Assembly: GCA_018815145.1 (NCBI GenBank)
Contig: JAHIYL010000122.1
Span: 1-6,581, forward strand
Length of the DNA: 6,581 bases
Direction: 5' to 3'
Origin: Nanobdellota archaeon
Lineage (GTDB): Archaea; Nanobdellota; Nanobdellia; Woesearchaeales; GW2011-AR15
Under the pieces are notes generated by a model. It did no database searches. It was not told the origin of the DNA and saw only the letters and a list, made by a program, of their open reading frames with translations. Both the position numbers and the translations under genes were made by a program. This document shows, one piece after another, positions 1 to 5,691 of this stretch. The first letter of the stretch is position 1, and each line of letters opens with the position of its first letter.

Positions 1-29
1 AGAAAGTTTTATTAATTGTATCACTTAAA

Positions 30-33
30 AGGT
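30..33 (+). promoter_or_regulatory. Ribosome-binding site of the Fic gene
   Basis: AGGT lies seven bases before the ATG at 41, preceded by an A-run, and matches the core of the archaeal anti-Shine-Dalgarno complement. It is the only convincing Shine-Dalgarno-like site in the window, since the other plus-strand genes look leaderless. A weak AT-rich TATA candidate (TTTTATTA, about 7-14) lies upstream, too near the window edge to judge. Confidence 0.5.
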
Positions 34-40
34 AATTGAT

Positions 41-1282
41 ATGGTTACAAAATACGATATTTTTGAATTCATGTATGAAAAGGGTAGTCCTTTGAAACCT
101 CAAGAGGTTGCCACTGAGTTTAAGAAGAGCAATGTTGATTACAATGGCATCTATAACATACTTGTTGACCTAAAGGAACAGAATCTAATTGTGAAGAATG
201 ATTATGGGTTTCAAGTTATCAGAAATGAGAAGAATGATTTGCTCTTTCAGATGATCCTCTTTTGCATGAAGAATGATATCAACTACAATCTTCTTATTGA
301 TAGAAATCTGGCTGTTTTTATTGCTAAAGCGTTCTTAAAAAAGAGATTTGTTGTAAAAGATTTTGACCTTGATCCAAGAACATTCTCCAAGTATATGGAT
401 ACTCTGGCCAAGAACGGGCTGGCTATTGTTCTATCAAAAAAACCTTTGACTGCAACCATTCCATACAATTCTTTCCTTCGTGATATGGTTGCGTATTTTG
501 GTGAAACAGTCTTTGTGGCAAAGCTTAAACCTGATGAGTATTTTTATGAGATTGACAGGGAGTTGAAAAAATTCCAAAAGTTAAGGTCAAATAATGAGCA
601 GAGATTCAGAAGAATAATGGATGACTATGAGATTAGATTCATCCATCATAGTCTGAGCCTTGAAGGCAACCCAATTACATTGCCTGACACTATCAAACTG
701 CTTAAGGACAAAATTGTTCCGAAAGAATACACAACAGAAAGTGTGAATGAGGTCCAGAATTATAAGAAAGCCATTGTTCAAATGACTCTGGACGCAGAAG
801 AAAGAAGGCCAATCTCCAATGAATCTATTTTGAATTATCATAGGCTTGCCATGGCTCATAAGCCTGAGTTTGCAGGGTCCATCCGAAAAAAGATGGTTGT
901 TATTCGCGGCAATCCTGATTATGTTGTTGCAAAGGTCAGTGAGATTGAACCACGGCTTGAGGCTTTAATGAAGAAATACAACGAATTCTTTTCAAAGAAG
1001 AAATTATCATTAAGGGAGATTCTTGATTTTGCTGTATATTTTCATAATGAGTTCCAACATATTCATCCTTTCATGGACGGCAATAGCAGGACAACAAGGT
1101 TGATTACATTCCACCTTTTGAGAACCCAAAATATACCTGTCCTGGATATTCCTTTGGGCATGCTGGAAGAGTATGTGTTATCAACTAAAGGTTCTAAGAT
1201 GCGAGATGATACAAAATTATGTCAGGTATTTCAACAAATCATTATCTATAATTTGAAATCTATCAACGAAAGGCTTTCTTGA
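41..1282 (+). CDS. Fic-family protein with N-terminal winged-helix region
   Basis: A 413-residue Fic/DOC-superfamily protein, predicted to transfer AMP (or another phospho-moiety) from a nucleotide to a hydroxyl on a target protein in the cytoplasm. The Fic core motif HPFMDGNSR sits at residues 342-350, with H342 as the presumed base, D346 as the metal ligand and R350 as the phosphate contact. The usual glycine or lysine after GN is serine here (S349). An inhibitory-helix motif of the (S/T)xxxE(G/N) type, S204-LSL-E208-G209, precedes the Fic core, so this is a class II, self-inhibited arrangement in which E208 would block the ATP gamma-phosphate. Residues 1-60 read as a winged helix-turn-helix, and residues about 85-140 may be a second one. 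Helices around 165-200 link to the inhibitory motif. The ATG start is supported by AGGT seven bases upstream. The target is unknown, and no antitoxin-like small gene is visible beside it, although only 40 bases lie upstream. Family assignment is firm; AMPylation is inferred from the family. Confidence 0.93.
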   Translation: MVTKYDIFEFMYEKGSPLKPQEVATEFKKSNVDYNGIYNILVDLKEQNLIVKNDYGFQVIRNEKNDLLFQMILFCMKNDINYNLLIDRNLAVFIAKAFLKKRFVVKDFDLDPRTFSKYMDTLAKNGLAIVLSKKPLTATIPYNSFLRDMVAYFGETVFVAKLKPDEYFYEIDRELKKFQKLRSNNEQRFRRIMDDYEIRFIHHSLSLEGNPITLPDTIKLLKDKIVPKEYTTESVNEVQNYKKAIVQMTLDAEERRPISNESILNYHRLAMAHKPEFAGSIRKKMVVIRGNPDYVVAKVSEIEPRLEALMKKYNEFFSKKKLSLREILDFAVYFHNEFQHIHPFMDGNSRTTRLITFHLLRTQNIPVLDIPLGMLEEYVLSTKGSKMRDDTKLCQVFQQIIIYNLKSINERLS

Positions 1283-1309
1283 TATTTGTAAGTTTATGAG
1301 TATTATCAA

Positions 1310-1315
1310 TTTTTT
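1310..1315 (+). terminator. Possible T-tract terminator after the Fic gene
   Basis: A run of six T residues lies 28 bases after the Fic stop codon and has no clear stem before it. Archaeal RNA polymerase can terminate at T-tracts without a hairpin. A second T-run (1348-1354) follows but overlaps the dph5 TATA box. This is suggestive only. Confidence 0.25.
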
Positions 1316-1351
1316 ATAAAAATATGAAATATTTAAGCACAAAGGCATTTT

Positions 1352-1359
1352 TTTAAATA
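1352..1359 (+). promoter_or_regulatory. TATA box of dph5 (leaderless)
   Basis: TTTAAATA is centred about 25 bases before the dph5 ATG, where an archaeal TATA box should stand relative to the transcription start. The start would therefore fall on or next to the ATG. No Shine-Dalgarno sequence lies between the box and the ATG, which agrees with a leaderless transcript. Another AT-rich stretch at 1325-1337 could be an alternative. Confidence 0.65.
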
Positions 1360-1380
1360 AACAATACTTTCTGATTTACT

Positions 1381-2139
1381 ATGGTACTCTACCTTATCGG
1401 CCTTGGCCTCTCTTCAGCAAAAGACGTAACTCTCAAAGGGCTTGAAGCTGTGAAAAAATGCGATTCTGTTTATCTGGAAGATTACACTTCAAAACTCAAT
1501 TGTACTGTCTCTGAATTGGAAAAACAATATGGGAAAAAGATAATCCTTGCAGATAGAGAAATGGTTGAGAAGAAAGCAGATGAGATTTTGGACAAAGCAA
1601 AGGATGCCAAAGTAGCTTTTTTGGTTGTCGGCGACGTCTTCTCTGCAACAACACACGCTGACGTGTATATGAGAGCAAAAGAAAAGAATATTGAAATTAG
1701 GATAATCCATAATACATCGATTCTTACAGCTGTCGGGATAGTCGGTCTGGAACTCTACAAGTATGGAAAGACGACATCAATGCCATTCTTTGAGAAAGGA
1801 TTTGAACCTGAGACACCCTATGACGTAATCAAGATGAACCAGAAGAATGGATTGCATACTCTTGTTCTATTGGATATAAAAAAGGATCTGAATAGACTTA
1901 TGACAGTGAATCAGGCGATTGAACAATTGTTATTGATTGATGATAGAAAAAAAGAGGGTGTTTTTACACCAGATTTGAAGATAGTAGGTTGTGCAAGGCT
2001 TGGCTCAGATGATTTTTTGATTAAGTATGGAACTGCTAAAGAATTGAATGAAATTGATTTTGGAGAGCCGTTGCATTGTCTGGTTGTGCCGGGAAAGCTG
2101 CATTTTGTTGAAGAAGCGATGCTTGGATTGTGGAAATAG
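1381..2139 (+). CDS. dph5: Diphthine synthase (diphthamide biosynthesis methyltransferase)
   Basis: A 252-residue enzyme that uses S-adenosylmethionine to methylate the 3-amino-3-carboxypropyl-histidine of elongation factor 2, giving diphthine, the second step of diphthamide synthesis. It belongs to the tetrapyrrole-methylase-like fold. Visible family signatures, in order, are YLIGLGL (4-10), VYLEDYTS (30-37), VVGDVFSATTHAD (82-94), the segment HNTSILTAVG (110-119), LYKYGKT (125-131) and the C-terminal GEPLHCLVVPGKLHFVE (228-244). The length matches archaeal Dph5/DphB. Most relatives have proline after VVGD; valine stands there here (V86), which is a mild oddity. The ATG start fits both the N-terminal strand and the TATA box about 25 bases upstream. 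No other diphthamide gene (dph2, dph6) is in the window. Its presence is the best sign that the DNA is archaeal. Confidence 0.96.
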   Translation: MVLYLIGLGLSSAKDVTLKGLEAVKKCDSVYLEDYTSKLNCTVSELEKQYGKKIILADREMVEKKADEILDKAKDAKVAFLVVGDVFSATTHADVYMRAKEKNIEIRIIHNTSILTAVGIVGLELYKYGKTTSMPFFEKGFEPETPYDVIKMNQKNGLHTLVLLDIKKDLNRLMTVNQAIEQLLLIDDRKKEGVFTPDLKIVGCARLGSDDFLIKYGTAKELNEIDFGEPLHCLVVPGKLHFVEEAMLGLWK

Positions 2140-2154
2140 GCGGATTTGGCAAGA

Positions 2155-2162
2155 TTTAAATA
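2155..2162 (+). promoter_or_regulatory. TATA box of the lipoprotein gene (leaderless)
   Basis: TTTAAATA lies in the 45-base gap after dph5, centred about 26 bases before the ATG at 2185 and preceded by a purine-rich stretch that could serve as a BRE. It gives the lipoprotein its own leaderless promoter and supports the ATG at 2185 over the in-frame TTG at 2146, which lies upstream of the box. Confidence 0.65.
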
Positions 2163-2184
2163 TTTTGAAATAATTGATTCATAT

Positions 2185-3510
2185 ATGAGAAATTATATTC
2201 TGGGAGTAGGTCTGTGTTTGCTAATGTTGTTTAGTTCGTGCGGCGGTAGGGCAGAAGAAGCAGCACCTGTTGAAGAAATTCAAGTGAGCGTCAATGATTT
2301 GGATAGTTACAATTATATTGAAACATACCATCCTTTAGATGATAGTTATGAAACTGAAGGTATCCCTCGTATAACTTTCAGGAATGGAGGAGAAGGGGTT
2401 TTAGCGTATCTTGAGGGCTATGAATGTGTAAGGTTTACAAAAACACAAAATACTGAATTTGTTGAAATGGCGAGGGGATTATGTTTACAACAGCAAGAAT
2501 ACAGAGATTGTGGAAGTAACAGCAATGATAATTGTCAGGAAAAATATGGTACAGGGCACCCTGGTGAAATTTTTGGAGATGAAGTGTTCTATGATAATGT
2601 GCAGAAAGTTAAATACTTGGGATCCTGCAGTGACAATATTGAAGGCATTGACTTTCAAGGAAATAGTTATGATTGTGTAGAAATTGTACTTCTTCCAGGC
2701 AGTGTTCCAGTTGAGGATCTACCGCCAGAACCTGCACCCGATCCACAATTATGCGGAAACTCTCAATTCGATGATCTTGAGGAATGTGAACCAACACTTC
2801 CTGCTGATGAACTCAATGAATGCAGATTGGAGGATTGTGTAAACTGCCAATGTGTGATACCTCCACCGATTACGAGCATAGGAGGTCATCAGGAATGTGT
2901 CACACTCAAGAATGCTGATCCTATGAATTTTGTTGGATGCAATGCACAAAGGAAGCAGAAAGATTGGTTGCATGAAGATGGAATTAATGAGTATTGTGAT
3001 AATGGTGCTACCTGCTGTAAGGGGCTTTCTGATGATGAGCAAAGTGTATTGAATGATAACATGTGGTGCAGATGCTGCCCGGATTCTTTTTGGGATAATC
3101 CTGATTACAGATATTTCTATAGTAAGATTGTAAGCGAGTTTGTACAGGTAGGAACTACTTGTAACTGCATATATAACGCAGGAGATGCAGTCTATCTGGA
3201 TAATCCAGATATACTAGGGTTCTATGATGATCCTGATGTTGTATACTGTCAACCATTTGCCACAGCAGGAATACAACATTGTCTTGCAAATAATAATCCT
3301 AACCAATTGTGTGCATTTGATGAAGTGTGCTGTTTTGCAGAAGGAGATCCAGCAATAAGGGAAGCGGTGAGCAAAAAAAATTCTGTATGTTACTGCATTG
3401 ATCCTGATGATCCATTAAATGCTAATGCATATCGTACAGTGGGTATTGGAAAAAAGTGCCCACCAAGGCCAACATCACCTGTTTCATCTTTACCAATAAT
3501 GACTGCTTAG
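2185..3510 (+). CDS. Cysteine-rich secreted lipoprotein with duplicated disulfide domain
   Basis: A 441-residue protein of unknown function, predicted to be lipid-anchored on the outer face of the cytoplasmic membrane. The N-terminus is a short signal peptide with a hydrophobic core (5-16) ending in the lipobox-like FSSC with C19 as the lipidated residue. A Ser/Gly/Glu-rich linker follows. The mature part has 31 cysteines including C19, so 30 remain for disulfides. Residues 178-187 form a Pro/Asp/Glu-rich hinge (DLPPEPAPDP). Then comes an element resembling the 'CGNG...GEECD' cysteine repeats of surface proteins (C190-GN, EEC at 199-201, then C213, C218, C221, C223). After it are two copies of a related cysteine module (about 236-330 and 353-428). 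The protein is strongly acidic and has no transmembrane helix beyond the signal peptide. The ATG at 2185 is preferred because it places the signal peptide at the extreme N-terminus and matches the TATA box. No enzymatic motif was recognised; adhesion or binding is only a guess. Confidence 0.9.
   Translation: MRNYILGVGLCLLMLFSSCGGRAEEAAPVEEIQVSVNDLDSYNYIETYHPLDDSYETEGIPRITFRNGGEGVLAYLEGYECVRFTKTQNTEFVEMARGLCLQQQEYRDCGSNSNDNCQEKYGTGHPGEIFGDEVFYDNVQKVKYLGSCSDNIEGIDFQGNSYDCVEIVLLPGSVPVEDLPPEPAPDPQLCGNSQFDDLEECEPTLPADELNECRLEDCVNCQCVIPPPITSIGGHQECVTLKNADPMNFVGCNAQRKQKDWLHEDGINEYCDNGATCCKGLSDDEQSVLNDNMWCRCCPDSFWDNPDYRYFYSKIVSEFVQVGTTCNCIYNAGDAVYLDNPDILGFYDDPDVVYCQPFATAGIQHCLANNNPNQLCAFDEVCCFAEGDPAIREAVSKKNSVCYCIDPDDPLNANAYRTVGIGKKCPPRPTSPVSSLPIMTA
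2896..3459 (+). repeat. Two divergent copies of a cysteine module in the lipoprotein
   Basis: Copy A (2896-3168) has the spacing C238-x13-C252-x18-C271-x5-CC-x16-CRC-x28-C326-x-C328. Copy B (3247-3459) has C355-x10-C366-x9-C376-x5-CC-x18-CYC-x20-C425. The C-x5-CC-x16/18-C-x-C core is shared. Both copies follow it with a VG-x2/x3-C element (VGTTC and VGIGKKC). Little else is conserved, so this is an old protein-level duplication rather than a recent DNA repeat. Confidence 0.65.
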
Positions 3511-3535
3511 ATGGTTAGCCTCTTTTCCCTAAACA

Positions 3536-3543
3536 TTTAAATA
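3536..3543 (+). promoter_or_regulatory. TATA box of arcC (leaderless or very short leader)
   Basis: TTTAAATA is centred about 30 bases before the ATG at 3570, with CTAAACA just upstream as a possible BRE. An overlapping ATAAATAT (3544-3551) is centred about 22 bases before the ATG and is the alternative. No Shine-Dalgarno sequence precedes the ATG. Confidence 0.55.
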
Positions 3544-3569
3544 ATAAATATTCTCCACTTGTGCTTATC

Positions 3570-4601
3570 ATGAAGAAATTAGTTATCATTGCTCTTGGCG
3601 GCAATGAGCTAGCACCGGTTACTAAAGGAAAGAGTCCGTCTATAAAAGATCAGTTCAGGCAGACTCTCCAGACAACAGAGAATATTTCTGAATTCCTGCT
3701 CTGCAATCCAAAACTTGGAATCGCCCTCACCCATGGGAATGGACCGCAGGTTGGGACTCGCCTTCTTCGCTCATATATTGCTGAGCATTCCAAGGAAAAA
3801 GAGCCTCCCTCAACCCTCAATATCTGCGGCGCTGATACGCAAGGATCCATTGGTTACATGATAGCTCACAGCATGCACTCAAGCCTCAAAAAACGAGGTA
3901 TCACAAGACAGGTATCTTCTGTTGTCACACAGACATTGGTCTCAAAATCAGACAAGGCATTCAGAAAACCGACAAAATTCATAGGTCCTGGCTATACAAA
4001 AGCGAATATGATGAATAGAAAAGCTTCAGAAGTTAAGGATAAGCAGGGGAAAATATTGGAATTCATCCTTGCTGAAGACAAAAAAAAAGTCATCTACAGG
4101 AAGTATAAGGAGAATCTTTTCAGAAAAGTTGTAGCTTCTCCGAATCCAATTGATATCATTGAATTTGATGCAATATTTTCACTTATTGAAAAAGATATAA
4201 TCACTATTTCTGTAGGCGGTGGAGGAATCCCTGTTTTTGAACAGGGCTATCGTCTTCTAGGTGTTGATGCTGTGATTGATAAGGACCTGGCGTCAGCTCT
4301 TTTGGCAAAGAAACTTGTTGAGAAAGGATTTTCTGTTGAATTGGTCATACTTACAGCTGTTGACTGTGTTTATCTGAATTTCGGCAAAAAAGATATAGAA
4401 TACTCAATACCAAAGATGACTGTGGATGAAGCAAAGATGCATATTGCTGAAGGGCAGTTCCCGCCGGGCTCCATGCTTCCAAAGATCGAGGCTGCTATCT
4501 TTGCTGTAGAGAATGGTGTGAAAAGGGCGATAATCACAAGCCCGAACTGGCTGAACAAGGCGTATGACGGCAGCGCAGGGACGACCATTTCACTTAAATA
4601 A
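3570..4601 (+). CDS. arcC: Carbamate kinase
   Basis: A 343-residue amino-acid-kinase-family enzyme that interconverts carbamoyl phosphate plus ADP with carbamate plus ATP in the cytoplasm, usually in the ATP-forming direction at the end of arginine/agmatine or related breakdown. Family motifs run the full length: IIALGGNEL (6-14), LTHGNGPQVG (53-62), TQGSIGYMI (90-98), TQTLV (120-124), PTKFIGPGYT (134-143), RKVVASPNP (185-193), SVGGGGIPV (214-222), GVDAVIDKDLASALLA (231-246), LTAVDCVYLNFG (261-272), GQFPPGSMLPKIEAAI (295-310) and GSAGTTIS (334-341). It is about 30 residues longer than typical 310-residue members, mostly from a lysine-rich insertion near 145-183. The ATG is preferred over an in-frame GTG at 3561, because the family starts directly with the MKK-beta-strand and the TATA spacing fits. 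No arginine deiminase, ornithine carbamoyltransferase or agmatine genes are adjacent, so the source of carbamoyl phosphate is not shown. Confidence 0.97.
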   Translation: MKKLVIIALGGNELAPVTKGKSPSIKDQFRQTLQTTENISEFLLCNPKLGIALTHGNGPQVGTRLLRSYIAEHSKEKEPPSTLNICGADTQGSIGYMIAHSMHSSLKKRGITRQVSSVVTQTLVSKSDKAFRKPTKFIGPGYTKANMMNRKASEVKDKQGKILEFILAEDKKKVIYRKYKENLFRKVVASPNPIDIIEFDAIFSLIEKDIITISVGGGGIPVFEQGYRLLGVDAVIDKDLASALLAKKLVEKGFSVELVILTAVDCVYLNFGKKDIEYSIPKMTVDEAKMHIAEGQFPPGSMLPKIEAAIFAVENGVKRAIITSPNWLNKAYDGSAGTTISLK

Positions 4602-5612
4602 TTTATCTATTGGGAAAGCTTTCTGAAAATAGTGTCCCTGATAATAGATATTCTTTATAACAAATCCCTTGCACCACATATTTGGCTTCATGATTCTGCC
4701 TTCAACATAGGCTTTCTGTAAATCGTCTGCATCGTTAATCTGTTCAAATACAATGTCCAAAGGATGTTGGTAATTACTATTTTTTGGTTTTTTATCAACA
4801 CTTTTCTTTTCAGAAGGATCACCTGCTAAACTTAATGGACTACTTGGTAGATCATAATAAAAATTATTGTCTGGCAACTTTTGACTGTATTTGATTCCTG
4901 TAAATGGTAGTTCTTTTAGTCTATCCATATTGTTTGAACCCTCTCCAAAATCATCCAGATAAACTCCAGATGCTCCTAATCCATTCTTTTTATCCAGGAT
5001 CCATTTGATGTTCTGGTATGCCAATGGCACCAGTAAGTCAGGAAAACCTGTTTCAGTTATCTCAAAAGTCATGATGCCAGGATCAATATTATAATAGGTG
5101 AATATCGTTTTAAGATCAGACGGCAGATACATATTTGAAATTGTCTGACCATCAAGATTAATTGAATATTTCTTGTTATTGAGAGATGATTGATTTTCGC
5201 TTATTGTCCTGCATAGTTCTTTTATTACTGCAATATCAAAAAAGTATTCTTTGCCACTGTAGATCTCTTGATACTTTCCCCTTGAACAAAGCCTGTCTAA
5301 CCACTTCAGCCTTGTCAGGACCTCATATTTTGAAGTTTTCCAACCACCATTTCCAACAATCGGAATGATTCTAATTTTCTGTCCATCAGGAGTTATGGCA
5401 GTATCTTTGTACTCTTTTTGAATTTGTTTTTTCAGTTGAATGTCTGGATTATCAACACTGACAATAGGTTCCACCATCAGCTGCATATAGGGATTTGGGG
5501 CATGATTAAGCCTGAATCTTTCACTTCTGAACTCATGAGCAACCAATCTATCTAAAGTTAATGCTGCCTGTCCGAGAGTAAGTCCTTTTTCATCCGGATT
5601 TTCTGTTACCAT
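4590..5612 (-). CDS. Stand-alone EAL-domain protein (putative c-di-GMP phosphodiesterase)
   Basis: A 340-residue soluble protein whose residues about 43-337 form one EAL domain, the fold that hydrolyses cyclic-di-GMP to linear pGpG. Landmarks are EPIVS (48-52, for the usual QPIV), EVLTRL (97-102, the EAL signature), INLDG (151-155), FEITET (183-188), YLDDFGEGSNN (218-228, loop 6), GIKYS (239-243), VFEQI (288-292) and YQGHYF (324-329). All eight residues that match RocR's active-site set are present: E97, N152, E184, D220, D221, K241, E290, Q325. The aspartate of the usual 'KID' is serine (S243), and the second glutamate of 'EGVE' is asparagine (N293). Three loops are atypical: 56-89, 246-282 and about 297-320. 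There is no GGDEF, sensor domain, signal peptide or membrane helix; residues 1-40 are helical and unassigned. The ATG is the only start codon after an upstream in-frame stop. The 3' end overlaps arcC by 12 bp. Activity is inferred; an inactive ligand-binding role is possible. Confidence 0.85.
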   Translation of the reverse strand: MVTENPDEKGLTLGQAALTLDRLVAHEFRSERFRLNHAPNPYMQLMVEPIVSVDNPDIQLKKQIQKEYKDTAITPDGQKIRIIPIVGNGGWKTSKYEVLTRLKWLDRLCSRGKYQEIYSGKEYFFDIAVIKELCRTISENQSSLNNKKYSINLDGQTISNMYLPSDLKTIFTYYNIDPGIMTFEITETGFPDLLVPLAYQNIKWILDKKNGLGASGVYLDDFGEGSNNMDRLKELPFTGIKYSQKLPDNNFYYDLPSSPLSLAGDPSEKKSVDKKPKNSNYQHPLDIVFEQINDADDLQKAYVEGRIMKPNMWCKGFVIKNIYYQGHYFQKAFPIDKLFK

Positions 5613-5622
5613 GTGATTATTC

Positions 5623-5638
5623 CCTGTGCAGGCACCTG
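5623..5638. promoter_or_regulatory. Candidate operator: alternating CCTG/CAGG boxes
   Basis: Three 4-base boxes alternate in orientation with two-base spacing, CCTG-tg-CAGG-ca-CCTG, covering the predicted transcription start and leader of the EAL gene. This local GC-rich patch stands out in AT-rich surroundings. A repressor site or a small leader hairpin are both possible. The arms are short, so chance cannot be excluded. Confidence 0.25.
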
Positions 5639-5651
5639 TCCTTTGTTGTTA

Positions 5652-5659
5652 TATATAAA
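5652..5659 (-). promoter_or_regulatory. TATA box of the EAL gene
   Basis: On the minus strand this reads TTTATATA, within ATTTATATAT, centred about 43 bases before the EAL ATG. The predicted transcription start is near 5629, leaving a leader of roughly 17 bases. The leader contains only a weak GGGA as a possible ribosome-binding site. The box lies between the EAL remnant and the intact EAL gene, so the intact gene appears to be transcribed on its own. Confidence 0.6.
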
Positions 5660-5691
5660 TGTTATTGGTAAGTAACAAAAATGAAGTAGAA

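Noticed and set aside
1489..1710. Minus-strand open frames inside dph5, and similar frames inside the Fic, arcC, lipoprotein and EAL genes
   Set aside because: They lie wholly opposite or within well-supported genes, show no recognisable domains and have no promoter or ribosome-binding site.
2146..2184. Upstream extension of the lipoprotein from an in-frame TTG, adding 13 residues
   Set aside because: It would place charged residues before the signal peptide and would start upstream of the TATA box at 2155-2162; the ATG at 2185 fits both the signal peptide and promoter spacing.
3373..3380. Eight-A run in the lipoprotein gene as a possible frameshift
   Set aside because: The cysteine pattern of the second module continues in the same frame after the run (CYC, then the final cysteine), so the frame is preserved.
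3561..3569. GTG start for carbamate kinase, three codons upstream
   Set aside because: The ATG at 3570 begins directly at the family's MKK-beta-strand and has suitable TATA spacing; there is no ribosome-binding site for the GTG.
4080..4088. Nine-A homopolymer in arcC as a possible frameshift or sequencing error
   Set aside because: Conserved carbamate kinase motifs lie in the same frame on both sides, so there is no net frameshift, although small in-frame length errors cannot be excluded.
4662..4673. CKGF (residues 314-317) of the EAL protein as the QG motif with Q replaced by K
   Set aside because: The YQGHYF segment at 324-329 aligns better with YQGYNF of the remnant and with the EAL C-terminal consensus, so the catalytic glutamine is Q325 and is present.
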